Below, piece after piece: positions 7,154 to 15,741 of a DNA stretch of 15,887 bases. The notes beneath the pieces were generated by a model. That model was given only the letters and a program-made list of their open reading frames with translations. It did no database searches and was not told the DNA's origin. Source of the DNA: an uncultured Bulleidia sp. (lineage in GTDB: Bacteria; Bacillota_I; Bacilli_A; Erysipelotrichales; Erysipelotrichaceae); contig CAKVLT010000038.1 of the NCBI GenBank assembly GCA_934757945.1, positions 1 through 15,887 of the forward strand, in the 5' to 3' direction. Within the stretch, counting starts at the first letter, position 1. Each line of letters begins with the position of its first letter. Both the position numbers and the translations under genes were made by a program.

Positions 7154-7678
7154 TTACTTCACCCAGTAAATTCTGTTTGCTTTTCTTTCTTTTGCCTTTG
7201 GAGTTTCTTCGGCAGGATAGCCTAAGATACAGTTACCAATGCCTTCATAGTCTCCTTCAATGCCCCAGTCTTTCAGAAGCTGCTTCCCTTCATCACTTGC
7301 AAAGACTTCTTTTGCTCTGTGAATCCAGCAGGAGCCAATACCTTTGGAATCTGCCGCAATCATAAGATTCTGCATGGTTAAGGCACCATCGTACACATGC
7401 GTAGGTGCATTTTTATCTGCAAGTACCACAATCACTACTGGTGCACCATAGAAAGGATCAGCAGTGCTGTTCATGCATTCTGCATTCAGTCTGGATAATC
7501 TGTCTCTTACTTCTTTATTGGTAACAGCTACCATGATGGTTGGCTGTCTTCCCATTCCGCTTGGAGCATATTCTCCTGCTTCCATGATTTCCTGAAGATC
7601 TTCTTCTGGAATCATCGTATCTTTATACCTTCTGTAACTTCTTCTGTTTTTCAATTCTTCAATAACTGCATTACTCAT
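7154..7678 (-). CDS. Nitroreductase-family FMN-dependent oxidoreductase
   Basis: The protein has 174 residues, the short end of the family, and uses FMN and NAD(P)H to reduce nitro or quinone-like compounds. Family features are the N-terminal RRSYRRYKD (FMN phosphate contact), the APSGMGRQP segment at about 38-46, the MQNLMIAADSKGIGSCWIH region at about 102-120 and the C-terminal ILGYPAEETPKAKERK. Physiological substrate cannot be told. The ATG at 7678 lies two bases after the pepF stop, with AGGAG inside the pepF end, so it is the last gene of the operon and likely coupled to pepF. A broken partial copy is found at 6203-6460. The context with a peptidase gives no clear clue to its role. Confidence 0.92.
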   Translation of the reverse strand: MSNAVIEELKNRRSYRRYKDTMIPEEDLQEIMEAGEYAPSGMGRQPTIMVAVTNKEVRDRLSRLNAECMNSTADPFYGAPVVIVVLADKNAPTHVYDGALTMQNLMIAADSKGIGSCWIHRAKEVFASDEGKQLLKDWGIEGDYEGIGNCILGYPAEETPKAKERKANRIYWVK

Positions 7679-7680
7679 GA

Positions 7681-9492
7681 TTACTTACTCTCCTGAAGTT
7701 TTGCAAATGTCTTTTCAGCATCTTCCAGTACTTCATTAAATTTTTCCAGGGCTTTTTCAATTGGTGCAGGTGTAGAAAGATCCACACCACCGTGCTTTAA
7801 CTCATCCAGAGGATACTGACTGCCACCCATAGATAAAAATTCCAGATACTTCTTCACTGCAGGTTCTTTGTCTTTCAAGATTCCCTGTGCCAGAGCAACA
7901 GCACTTGTGTAGCCTGTAGCGTATACATAAACATAGAAAGGATTATAGAAATGAGGGATACGTGCCCATTCATATCTGACTTCTTCATCAACGATAAGAT
8001 CTTCACCAAAGTATAGTTTAATCAGTCTTTCATACAGATCACATAAAGCTTCCCCTGTTAAAGATTCCCCTCTTTCACTCATGGCATGTGCTTCTTTTTC
8101 AAATTCAGCAAACATTGTCTGACGATATACCGTACCTTTGAAACCTTCCAGATACTGATTTAATAAATACAGTCTTGTTGCAGGATCATCACAGTCCTCC
8201 AATAACTGTTCAATTAACAGACACTCATTGACTGTACTTGCAACTTCTGCCACAAATAAAGAATAGTTGGCATACTGCGCAGGCTGAGTATGGTTGGTTA
8301 ACCATGTATGCTGAGAATGCCCCATTTCATGTGCCAGTGTGGATACAGAATCTAAAGATCCTGTGAAATTTGTCAGAATAAATGGGTTGGAATCATAGGT
8401 ACCACTGGAATAGGCACCCCCAGATTTACCTACGTTTGGATACACATCAATCCAGCCGTCTGTATAGGCGTCCTTCACTCTCTGTACATAGTCTTTTCCT
8501 AAAGGTGCCACAGCATCCAGTACCATCTGCTGTGCTTCTTCATAAGAATACTTTTTATTATTAGAAGCACATAATGGCGCATAGGTATCGTAGTAATGTA
8601 ATTCTTCTACACCCAGAATCTTTTTACGCAACTGTACATAACGGTACATATATGGCATACACTTATGTACTGTTTCTATCAACATGTCATACACAGATTC
8701 CGGAATGTTATTGGCAAATAAAGACATCTGTCTGGAAGATTCAAAACCTCTGAGTCTTGCCTCAGTTGTATGATTCTTAATAACACCGGAATAGGTTGCC
8801 GCAAAAGTATGAATAAACTGCTTATATGTCTTGTAATAGGACATAAAGGAATTCTTACGTAATTCTCTGTCGGAACTCATCTGTAAAGGAATATATCCGG
8901 AACCTGTCACTTCATGAAGATTACCTTCGCTGTCTTTAGCAGGTTCAAAAGTAATATCCGCATCTCTTAAAGCTTCACTTGCAGATTCTGCCGTGGAAAA
9001 ACTTTCTGCAAAACTGCTTAACAGGATTTCTTCTTTTTCAGACAATGTATGTGCTTTATTTCTGCATAGATCCTCTAATGCAAACTTATATTCTTCAACA
9101 AGCGGATCATTGCATATGTCCTTCAGTGCTTCCTGATCTAGAGTTAGGATTTCAGGCTGTGCATAAGCAAGTGCACTTTCAAACTGTACTAATTTACTAT
9201 AAGAACGGGAATACATGGACTGTGCTTTGGCATCACGTGTATCTTCAGAATGTCTTAAACTTGCATAGCAGAATAAGTCAGATAAATGTCTTCCTGTTTC
9301 TACTTCAAAATCATAAAACTCTTTGATACCCTGAGCGGTATGTAAAGTTCCCTGATAAGAGGCAGCTTTGACAATTGCTGCATCCATGTCTTTTAAAGAC
9401 TGTTCAAATGCGTCATCATCCTTGAATAATGTTGACAGATCCCATTCATACTTTGGATCCATTTCACTTCTCTGCTTTAAAGTTTCACTCAT
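7681..9492 (-). CDS. pepF: Oligoendopeptidase F, M3 metallopeptidase
   Basis: The protein has 603 residues, the normal PepF length. It carries the zinc-binding motif H388-E-M-G-H392 in LAHEMGHSQHTWL, with a third ligand E416 in AEVASTVNE. The N-terminal helical half (about 20-200) is the usual PepF domain, and SSGTYDSNPFILTNF precedes the active site as expected. PepF is a cytosolic endopeptidase cutting peptides of about 7-17 residues, in peptide recycling or nutrition. The start at 9492 overlaps the end of the patatin-like gene by eight bases (ATGAGTGA), and AAGGAGGAAAAGG is about ten bases upstream within that gene. The overlap suggests translational coupling. Confidence 0.96.
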   Translation of the reverse strand: MSETLKQRSEMDPKYEWDLSTLFKDDDAFEQSLKDMDAAIVKAASYQGTLHTAQGIKEFYDFEVETGRHLSDLFCYASLRHSEDTRDAKAQSMYSRSYSKLVQFESALAYAQPEILTLDQEALKDICNDPLVEEYKFALEDLCRNKAHTLSEKEEILLSSFAESFSTAESASEALRDADITFEPAKDSEGNLHEVTGSGYIPLQMSSDRELRKNSFMSYYKTYKQFIHTFAATYSGVIKNHTTEARLRGFESSRQMSLFANNIPESVYDMLIETVHKCMPYMYRYVQLRKKILGVEELHYYDTYAPLCASNNKKYSYEEAQQMVLDAVAPLGKDYVQRVKDAYTDGWIDVYPNVGKSGGAYSSGTYDSNPFILTNFTGSLDSVSTLAHEMGHSQHTWLTNHTQPAQYANYSLFVAEVASTVNECLLIEQLLEDCDDPATRLYLLNQYLEGFKGTVYRQTMFAEFEKEAHAMSERGESLTGEALCDLYERLIKLYFGEDLIVDEEVRYEWARIPHFYNPFYVYVYATGYTSAVALAQGILKDKEPAVKKYLEFLSMGGSQYPLDELKHGGVDLSTPAPIEKALEKFNEVLEDAEKTFAKLQESK

Positions 9493-10357
9493 TTCCTTTT
9501 CCTCCTTTATTCAGGAACTTTAAGATTTCCTCTTTATGAGCTTCCATGTCCTGATAGCCCAGAGTATACAGTTCCGTACATCTTTCAGGATCCCCCTTCC
9601 ATCTGGATACTTTAATTTCTCTGGAAGGATAGATATTGACAGCTGTACCTTTTTCTACCATATCATCGATAATCTTTCTTTGTTTGTAATAGTTGATATG
9701 TCTTACTGCATAATCCTTTTCTACCTGAGGACATTCTTTATATAAATGTTTCATCATAAAACGCACTATTTTACTTGAAGGTTTTCTGACAAAAGTTGCC
9801 GGTTTTGTAGTAATGACAAGAGCTTTAGTACACCCCTGTTCCAATGCACGTTCAATAGGAATCATCTTTGTGATACCACCATCAAGCAATCTGTATCCGT
9901 TATAGTCTACAATTTCACTGGCAACAGGAAGTGCACAGGTACCTCTTAAAAGATCCAGATTTTCATCAAGATCCTGTGATCCAAAGTACACGGTTTCTCC
10001 TTTACCAAGATCATAGGCACCTACTTCCATAGGCATGTGTTCTTCCTTGATCTTCTTCATGGACAAATGTTCTTTTTCAATCAGATCTTCTTTAAAAATC
10101 TTACGGTAATCCACATAATATCCGCAATGCAGCAATGCATAGATACCTACCAGTTTAGGATCTGCCGCATAAATCGTTGCCATGTTTTTTGCGGATTGTG
10201 TTTTCCCTGTCAGATAACAGCATAAATACACTGCACCGGAGGAAATACCAACATGATAATCAAATGTAATATGATTTTCACTTAGCCAGGCAAGAGCACC
10301 TGACGTATAGGCACCTCTTACACCTCCGCCTTCCAGTACCAAACCAATTTTTTCCAT
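9485..10357 (-). CDS. Patatin-like phospholipase (YjjU-like)
   Basis: The protein has 290 residues. It has the three patatin hallmarks: the oxyanion loop G10-G-G-V-R-G15, the nucleophile elbow G37-I-S-S-G41 with Ser39, and the catalytic aspartate in L-L-D159-G-G161. This is the Ser-Asp dyad of acyl hydrolases acting on phospholipids or other acyl esters. The C-terminal part (about 205-285, with YAVRHINYYKQR and YPSREIKVSRW) resembles the extra domain of E. coli YjjU-type patatins. No signal peptide is present, so it acts in the cytosol or at the inner membrane face. It follows the cardiolipin synthase gene by 24 bases and overlaps pepF. This suggests a link to phospholipid turnover together with Cls, though lipid specificity is unknown. 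Confidence 0.93.
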   Translation of the reverse strand: MEKIGLVLEGGGVRGAYTSGALAWLSENHITFDYHVGISSGAVYLCCYLTGKTQSAKNMATIYAADPKLVGIYALLHCGYYVDYRKIFKEDLIEKEHLSMKKIKEEHMPMEVGAYDLGKGETVYFGSQDLDENLDLLRGTCALPVASEIVDYNGYRLLDGGITKMIPIERALEQGCTKALVITTKPATFVRKPSSKIVRFMMKHLYKECPQVEKDYAVRHINYYKQRKIIDDMVEKGTAVNIYPSREIKVSRWKGDPERCTELYTLGYQDMEAHKEEILKFLNKGGKGNE

Positions 10358-10381
10358 AATTTCTCTTCTTTCCTTATTTGT

Positions 10382-11896
10382 TTATACAAGTGGAATAAAC
10401 AAAGTCAAAATAGCACGTATAATCTTTAAGATCAATGGTGTCCTGTTTACTTCCTTCATTGTCACTTCATGAGATTTTTCCAGAGACTGCAGGAAATCCT
10501 CTTTTATATCTATTACAGCCTCTGTCTTATACATCAGCACTGCATCTTCAAAGTGTAAAAAGTAACTTCTGAAATCTGTGTTGATGGAACCCACAAGTCC
10601 GTATTCATCATCACAGACAATCGCTTTGCTGTGATTAAAACCTGGAGTAAATTCATAGATTTTTATGCCACTTTCAATCAGCACCTTATAACTGTGTCTT
10701 GTAATCTGAAATACAAGTTTCTTATCAGGAATATGCGGCACAAGAATTCTGACATCCACACCGCTTTCACTTGCCACCTTTAAGGCTCTGCTGATGGCAT
10801 CATTTAAAATCAGATACGGTGTATTGATATAGATATATTTTTTTGCATGATGTATAAGATTCAGATGTTCACTCATACCCACAAGAATGTCATCAGTAGG
10901 AGAATCCGCAAAAGGCTGTACATACCCTTGAACATCATATTCCTTACATGGAATACAATACATGGAGTAATCTGTGTCTGCAGGATTTTTAGACAGATAA
11001 TGGTACATGCCTAAAAACTGAGAAGCCATTGACCATACTGCAGGTCCCTCCACCATTAAGGCACTGTCTTTCCAGTATCCGAATCTTGTAATATGGTTAA
11101 TATACTCATCCGCAAGATTGACACCGCCCGTAAAGCCGACCTCATTATCAATGACTGTAATCTTTCTGTGATCTCTGTTATTCATCTGAATAATCAAAGC
11201 AGGTCTTAATCTGTTAAAGCCATGGGCATCTATCCCCAGCTTTCTGAGTTCGTTTTCCAGATGAGCATGCATGGTAACACAGCCAAAGTCATCAAAGATG
11301 ACTTTCACTTCCACACCTTCCAGTACTTTCTGTTTCAGGATTGTCAGCACTTCATCCCATACCTTTCCATAATCAATGATAAACATTTCCAGAAAGATAT
11401 ATTTCTTAGCACTTCTCAGCTTTTCAAGGTATACGGGAAACCATTCCTCCCCACTGGAGAAATAGGTTGTTTTTGTATGTTCATAGACCGGAAAACCGCA
11501 ATATTCCCTTCCAAATCTGAACAATTGTCCGTTATCTTCTGCCTGAATATGTTTTGTCTCGGTTTTAACAAGCAATTCTTTCAAGACCCTGGATCCGTTT
11601 AAAGTACCATTATATAGTTTTTTGGAAATCTTCTTATTTCCAAACAGAAAGAATAAAGGTACACCCACCAGAGGTGAAAACAGAATAATAAAAACCCAGG
11701 ATATCTTATAGGCAGGATCATTCGTTCTGTTCACCACATAAATAGACAGAAAGATACCAATTACCTGTAAGGCAGGAAATAAGCTATGGGTAAATGTAAA
11801 GTTATACACATAGGCAATAATCAGCAGAAACTGTGCTATAACAAGAGCACCAACCAAAAATAATCTGCTTGTTAAGACGCGTATTAATTTATGCAT
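10382..11896 (-). CDS. cls: Cardiolipin synthase (PLD superfamily)
   Basis: The protein has 504 residues, typical of bacterial Cls, which joins two phosphatidylglycerols to make cardiolipin and glycerol at the membrane. Three hydrophobic segments lie in the first 90 residues (about 8-31, 38-57 and 64-86). Two HKD motifs follow: H243-R-K245 with D250 in HRKITVIDNEVGFTGG, and H422-S-K424 with D429 in HSKAIVCDDEYGLVGSIN. I chose the ATG at 11896; the frame runs on to a TTG at 11923, without better support. No ribosome site is seen; an extended -10 box (TGC-GATAAT) ends six bases before the ATG, so the gene may be read from its own leaderless promoter in the 37-base gap after the GNAT gene. It is followed 24 bases later by the patatin-like gene. 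Confidence 0.95.
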   Translation of the reverse strand: MHKLIRVLTSRLFLVGALVIAQFLLIIAYVYNFTFTHSLFPALQVIGIFLSIYVVNRTNDPAYKISWVFIILFSPLVGVPLFFLFGNKKISKKLYNGTLNGSRVLKELLVKTETKHIQAEDNGQLFRFGREYCGFPVYEHTKTTYFSSGEEWFPVYLEKLRSAKKYIFLEMFIIDYGKVWDEVLTILKQKVLEGVEVKVIFDDFGCVTMHAHLENELRKLGIDAHGFNRLRPALIIQMNNRDHRKITVIDNEVGFTGGVNLADEYINHITRFGYWKDSALMVEGPAVWSMASQFLGMYHYLSKNPADTDYSMYCIPCKEYDVQGYVQPFADSPTDDILVGMSEHLNLIHHAKKYIYINTPYLILNDAISRALKVASESGVDVRILVPHIPDKKLVFQITRHSYKVLIESGIKIYEFTPGFNHSKAIVCDDEYGLVGSINTDFRSYFLHFEDAVLMYKTEAVIDIKEDFLQSLEKSHEVTMKEVNRTPLILKIIRAILTLFIPLV

Positions 11897-11902
11897 ACAG
11901 GT

Positions 11903-11911
11903 ATTATCGCA
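11903..11911 (-). promoter_or_regulatory. Extended -10 box in front of cls
   Basis: On the minus strand, TGC-GATAAT ends six bases before the cls ATG. Its place matches that of the -10 box of the lacI-type gene at 5981-5989. The -35 candidate (TTGTAT, 17 bases upstream) is weak. Confidence 0.4.
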
Positions 11912-11933
11912 AAAAATACCCAACTATACAAAT

Positions 11934-12389
11934 TTACTGCAAAGGAAAGAAATAAATATTCTTTACCTTTTCCCCTCTTTGGTATAGCCAGTGCCATTGA
12001 GGTACTTCTGCCACTTCTACCAGATGTCCCTGCAATTTTTCAAGAGTTTTTCTGGAAGCTTCATTTTCCGGAGAACAGGTAATATATACAAAGGAAAGGT
12101 GATATTCTTCTCTGGCAATCTGCAGAACTTTCTTACAGGCATAACAGGCATAATGATGTCCTCTGTATTTTTCAAAAATACGATACCCGATATTGCCTGC
12201 ATAATACAATTCTTCACTGACACCCAGTCTTAAATCGATATATCCGATTCTTGTATGTTTCAAATAGATTCCATAATATACAGAAGTATAGCTGTTCTTT
12301 CTGTGGCATATTTCCTCCTGTATCAGCGTCACTTCTGATTCTGTAGGAATACGCTTTGAAAACAAAGAATTCCATAAACGTTCTAACAT
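11934..12389 (-). CDS. GNAT-family N-acetyltransferase
   Basis: From the ATG at 12389 the protein has 151 residues, normal for a single-domain GNAT enzyme that moves an acetyl group from acetyl-CoA to an amine. Visible family parts are the strand IGYIDLRLG, the NIGYRIFEKYRGHHYACYACKKVLQIA segment (acetyl-CoA loop R-G-H-H-Y-A, where the usual second Gly is His) and CSPENEASRKTLEKLQGHL, the N-x-A-S helix. The substrate is unknown. In-frame codons continue upstream to 12482, but they lie in the divergent GH1 gene. An ATG at 12398 overlaps the TATAAT box itself, so 12389, seven bases after the -10 box, is preferred. No Shine-Dalgarno is present, consistent with a leaderless message. It may lead the cls-patatin-pepF-nitroreductase run. 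Confidence 0.85.
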   Translation of the reverse strand: MLERLWNSLFSKRIPTESEVTLIQEEICHRKNSYTSVYYGIYLKHTRIGYIDLRLGVSEELYYAGNIGYRIFEKYRGHHYACYACKKVLQIAREEYHLSFVYITCSPENEASRKTLEKLQGHLVEVAEVPQWHWLYQRGEKVKNIYFFPLQ

Positions 12390-12396
12390 AAAATCC

Positions 12397-12404
12397 ATTA
12401 TAAT
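12397..12404. promoter_or_regulatory. Overlapping divergent -10 boxes (GNAT and GH1)
   Basis: The palindrome CCATTATAATGG (12395-12406) contains TATAAT on both strands: 12399-12404 on plus, for the GH1 gene, and 12402-12397 on minus, for the GNAT gene. Neither direction has a clear -35 or TGn extension. Plus-strand initiation would leave about 16 bases of leader starting at the GH1 ribosome site; minus-strand initiation would be at the GNAT ATG. Confidence 0.45.
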
Positions 12405-12426
12405 GGTTTCAGGAGGAAAAACATAT

Positions 12427-13917
12427 ATGTCCATCAAACAATTTCCACAAGGTTTTTTATGGGGTGGTGCCACTGCAGCCAATCAGTTTGAAGGCGGCTG
12501 GAACGAAGGAGGCAAAGGATGGAGTGTTTCTGACTGTGCAAGAAGTCATTTAGATATAGATGTACAGGATTATGCCAGACAAAATGAAATATTATCCGCA
12601 GATATCGAAGAAGCACTGGCCCATCCTGAAGATGAAGTCCATTACCCAAAAAGACATGGCTCCGATTTCTATCATCATTACAAGGAAGATATTGCCTTAC
12701 TTGCCGAAATGGGATTTAAAGTCTTCAGAATGTCCATTGCCTGGAGCAGAATTTATCCTGAAGGAGATGAAGACACTCCCAATGAAGAAGGCCTGCAATT
12801 CTATGATGATGTGTTCAATGAGCTAAAAAAATACAATATAGAGCCATTAGTGACTATCTCTCACTATGAACCGCCATTACAGTTGTGTTTAAAATACAAC
12901 TGCTGGTATAACCGTCAAACCATCGATTTCTTTATGAATTTCACCAAGACAATTGTGGACAGATACCATGATCGCGTGAAATACTGGTTAACCTTCAATG
13001 AAGTAGACAGCATGATTCGTCACCCTTACACTACAGGTGGTCTTATCAAAGACAGATTTGAAGGTAAAAACTTTGAAGAAGTCATTTTTCAGTCCATGCA
13101 TCATCAGTTTGTCGCAAGTGCCTTAGCCACAAAATATATCCATGAAACAGATCCTGATGCTAAGGTAGGCTGTATGTTAACAAAACTTACCTATTATCCT
13201 TATACATGTAAACCTGAAGATGTGCTGGAAGCACAACAGAGAATGCGCAGCACCTACTGTTACAGTGATACACAGGTATTTGGAGAATACCCTGCCTACC
13301 TGTTATCCAGATTTAAAAATCACGGATTACACATTGTCATGACTGAAGAAGATCTTAAGGTGATGAAAGCATATCCTGTAGACTTTATCTCTTTCTCTTA
13401 CTATTCTTCCTCATGTGTTGCTAAAGAAGCAGACGGTTTACAGACCACTGCAGCCAATACCGTCACAGCCATTAAAAATCCATATCTTTCCGCAAGTGAA
13501 TGGGGATGGCAATCCGATCCGATTGGATTACGTATTTCTCTTGTAGATCTGTATGATCGTTATCGCAAACCATTATTCATCGTAGAAAACGGATTAGGCG
13601 AAAAAGAAGAACTGGTACCAGATGGTAATGGCTCCTATACCGTCAATGACGATGGACATATTGCCTACTACAAAGATCACTTTAAAGCCATGTATGATGC
13701 TATCTATGAAGATGGTGTGGAATTACTTGGATATACCTCATGGGCTTGTATTGACCTGGTATCCGAAAGTACAAAACAGATGTCCAAAAGATATGGATTT
13801 ATCTATGTTGATTGTGATGACTATGGTAAAGGTACTTATAACAGATACAGAAAAAAGAGTTTTTACTGGTATAAAGACATCATTGCTTCCAACGGTGCAA
13901 AACTGTTTGAAGACTGA
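12427..13917 (+). CDS. bglA: GH1 6-phospho-beta-glucosidase
   Basis: The protein has 496 residues, a little longer than most GH1 enzymes. It shows FLWGGATAANQFEGG at 10-24, WSRIYPEG at 106-113, the acid/base Glu192 in TFNEVD, and the nucleophile Glu387 in IVENGLG. The phosphate-binding motif S448-x5-K454-x-Y456 (STKQMSKRY) is that of enzymes acting on 6-phospho-beta-glucosides such as cellobiose-6-phosphate. It therefore works after PTS uptake in the cytosol. The start at 12427 is set by AGGAGG at 12411-12416. The gene stands alone between a shared divergent promoter and its own terminator. It may serve the EIIC at 3556-4800 or another transporter elsewhere. The broken LacI-type gene just downstream may once have controlled it, but no operator-like palindrome is evident at its promoter. 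Confidence 0.95.
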   Translation: MSIKQFPQGFLWGGATAANQFEGGWNEGGKGWSVSDCARSHLDIDVQDYARQNEILSADIEEALAHPEDEVHYPKRHGSDFYHHYKEDIALLAEMGFKVFRMSIAWSRIYPEGDEDTPNEEGLQFYDDVFNELKKYNIEPLVTISHYEPPLQLCLKYNCWYNRQTIDFFMNFTKTIVDRYHDRVKYWLTFNEVDSMIRHPYTTGGLIKDRFEGKNFEEVIFQSMHHQFVASALATKYIHETDPDAKVGCMLTKLTYYPYTCKPEDVLEAQQRMRSTYCYSDTQVFGEYPAYLLSRFKNHGLHIVMTEEDLKVMKAYPVDFISFSYYSSSCVAKEADGLQTTAANTVTAIKNPYLSASEWGWQSDPIGLRISLVDLYDRYRKPLFIVENGLGEKEELVPDGNGSYTVNDDGHIAYYKDHFKAMYDAIYEDGVELLGYTSWACIDLVSESTKQMSKRYGFIYVDCDDYGKGTYNRYRKKSFYWYKDIIASNGAKLFED

Positions 13918-13963
13918 CACACTTATGTCAGCTTATGATACATTCTTCAAAAACAATTTGTTT

Positions 13964-13998
13964 ACGAGATAACTGCAGTTATCTCGTTTTTTATTTTT
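13964..13998 (+). terminator. Rho-independent terminator of the GH1 gene
   Basis: A perfect 24-base palindrome (13964-13987; arms ACGAGATAACTG and CAGTTATCTCGT) is followed by TTTTTTATTTTT. It lies 46 bases after the stop. Confidence 0.92.
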
Positions 13999-14030
13999 CA
14001 CAGCATTTAGCCCCTTCGATACTTCCTGAA

Positions 14031-14059
14031 GAAAAAAACTTTCCCCAAAAAAGGAAAGT
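14031..14059 (-). terminator. Rho-independent terminator of the HAD-lacI unit
   Basis: On the minus strand, ACTTTCC and GGAAAGT form a 7-bp stem with an eight-base loop, followed by seven T. It lies just after the stop of the broken regulator gene. Confidence 0.82.
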
Positions 14060-14064
14060 ATGTA

Positions 14065-15063
14065 TTAACGTGCATTCACACTATTACGTTCTATAAAAGT
14101 ATGGGCAATTTCCTGCTTGGGATGTACCTTACGTCCTTCTACCATATCCGTAATTGTTTCAGCAGCAAGTTCTCCCATTTCATAAGAGTCAAACATCAAC
14201 GTGGTTAATTCTGGAGAAATCAATTCTCCTTCTTCATATCCACCAAACCCAACAACCGAAACATCATCAGGGATGCTATATCCCTTCTTTTTCAATACGC
14301 GATAAGCACCAAAAGCAATACGGTCTGTTGCACAGATTATAGCGTCTATATCCTCATGTTCTGAAACCAGTTTCCATGTAGCATTCTGTGCATCCAGGAA
14401 ACTGAAGTCACAGCATTCCATGTATATGGATTCCACAGCATATGCTTTCAGTCCATCTAAAACACCCTGTGTTCTGCTATACCCCACAGCCCTGTCCGTC
14501 TCATCCACTGTGATGACGCCTATTTTTTTATGACCTTTTTACCGATATATTCCCCCCATGAACTTACCACCACGATAGTCATCATTGACAATACAAGGAA
14601 CTGTTTCATCTTCCTGTGCAATAATAATGACAGGAGTACTCGTACTTTCTATATTTTTATGATGTTCTTCTGTTACAGAAATGGCACTGAGAATAATACC
14701 ATCCACTCCCATATTGATCAGCTTCGACAGATTCTCCAGTTCAAGATTCTTGTCATGGTCGCTGTTACGAATAATTGATACATACTCTTTTTCACGTAAA
14801 TAGCGATCTATGCTTGTAATAACACGAGCAGTAACCTTGGAATTAATCGCAGGTACAATCACTCCAATCATTTTACTTTGTTTTGCGTTTAATCTTGCAA
14901 AAGCATTAGGATGATAATCATACTCATCTATAATCTTCTGTATCTTATCTCGCGTACTGGGTTTCACACTACCACCATTGAGATAACGGGAAATCGTACT
15001 TTTACTGACATGCACTTTTTTTGCTATATCATCAATCGTCACTTTCGACATATCTTCCTGCAT
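14065..15063 (-). pseudogene. LacI-family regulator, interrupted by an in-frame stop
   Basis: The two halves together make a full LacI-family protein of about 332 codons. The N-terminal part (15063-14542) has the helix-turn-helix TIDDIAKKVHVSKSTISRYLNGG; the C-terminal part (14508-14065) has the sugar-domain end with CATDRIAFGAYRVLKKKG and DVSVVGFGGYE. Both are in the same frame, but a TAA lies at 14541-14539. Around it the reading MGGIYR-stop-KGHKKIGVI departs from the family pattern. Removing one G from the run of six at 14552-14557 and adding one base at the A run near 14534-14540 gives MGEYIGKKGHKKIGVI, which fits the family perfectly. So two compensating one-base indels, real or from sequencing, made the stop. 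It follows the HAD gene by ten bases behind AAGGAG. A role in regulating HAD or GH1 is possible. Confidence 0.85.
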
Positions 15064-15073
15064 CACTCTCCTT

Positions 15074-15739
15074 TTATTCTACATCACTCAGAAAATACTG
15101 TTCTACTTCTTTAAAGTAATGCACAATCGGCACATCCATATCAGAAACCGGTCTTCTTTCATGACAATACCACACTGGTTTCATACCAGCTCTCAGGACA
15201 CCACTGAGATCTGTAAAAAAGGTATCTCCAACCATCGCCACTTTCTCAGGTACCAGACGCAGTCTTTCACAGGCAATCTTAAAAATACGTAGGTCCGGTT
15301 TCTGGATTTCATAATCTCCTGACACTATCACTTCATCAAAATACTGTTCAAGGTGTAAAGCCGAAATCTTTTTATGCTGGGATTGAGAAAAACCATTGGA
15401 CAATATACCAAGTGTATATCTTTCATGCAGTTTCTCCAATACCTCATACGCATCCTTTGAAACTACCTGAAACTCGTCAAAATGATCATACCAGCAGATT
15501 CTCCAGTATGAAACATCCAGATCTTCAAACCATTCCTGCTTCATTTTTTCCAGTACATACGCTTTATCACTGTGACCGAACTCATCCCATATCATACACT
15601 TCTGTACCATTTCTTCTACATCCAATTCTGTCTTTTCCTTCTTAGTCAAAGTACAGATCATCCATTGATACATGCGGTATGCAGAAATATATCTTCTGGT
15701 TAATACACCATCAAAATCAAATACTATTCCCTTAATCAT
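15074..15739 (-). CDS. HAD-superfamily hydrolase
   Basis: The protein has 221 residues. All four HAD motifs are visible: D8-F-D10-G-V (nucleophile and acid/base), S114 in GILSNG, K147 in IQKPD, and G171-D172-T-F-F-T-D177 binding Mg2+. A helical cap of about residues 15-90 makes it an HAD-IA member, resembling YjjG-type nucleotidases and sugar-phosphate phosphatases; the substrate cannot be told. The ATG at 15739 has no Shine-Dalgarno. TAATAT ends six bases before it and TATAAT three bases before it, so a leaderless message is possible. The right end of an IS200/IS605-type element lies only 22 bases upstream, so any older promoter further upstream has been separated from the gene. It is co-directional with the interrupted regulator gene. 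Confidence 0.92.
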   Translation of the reverse strand: MIKGIVFDFDGVLTRRYISAYRMYQWMICTLTKKEKTELDVEEMVQKCMIWDEFGHSDKAYVLEKMKQEWFEDLDVSYWRICWYDHFDEFQVVSKDAYEVLEKLHERYTLGILSNGFSQSQHKKISALHLEQYFDEVIVSGDYEIQKPDLRIFKIACERLRLVPEKVAMVGDTFFTDLSGVLRAGMKPVWYCHERRPVSDMDVPIVHYFKEVEQYFLSDVE

Positions 15740-15741
15740 GT

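Noticed and set aside
12351..12388. Possible operator or cre-like sites (CAAAGCG region and AACGTT) before the GH1 gene
   Set aside because: They match the consensus only in part, lack extended symmetry and lie in the GNAT coding sequence, so chance is likely.
13920..14064. A short gene or RNA between GH1 and the broken regulator gene
   Set aside because: The stretch is explained by two facing terminators; no start with a ribosome site is present.
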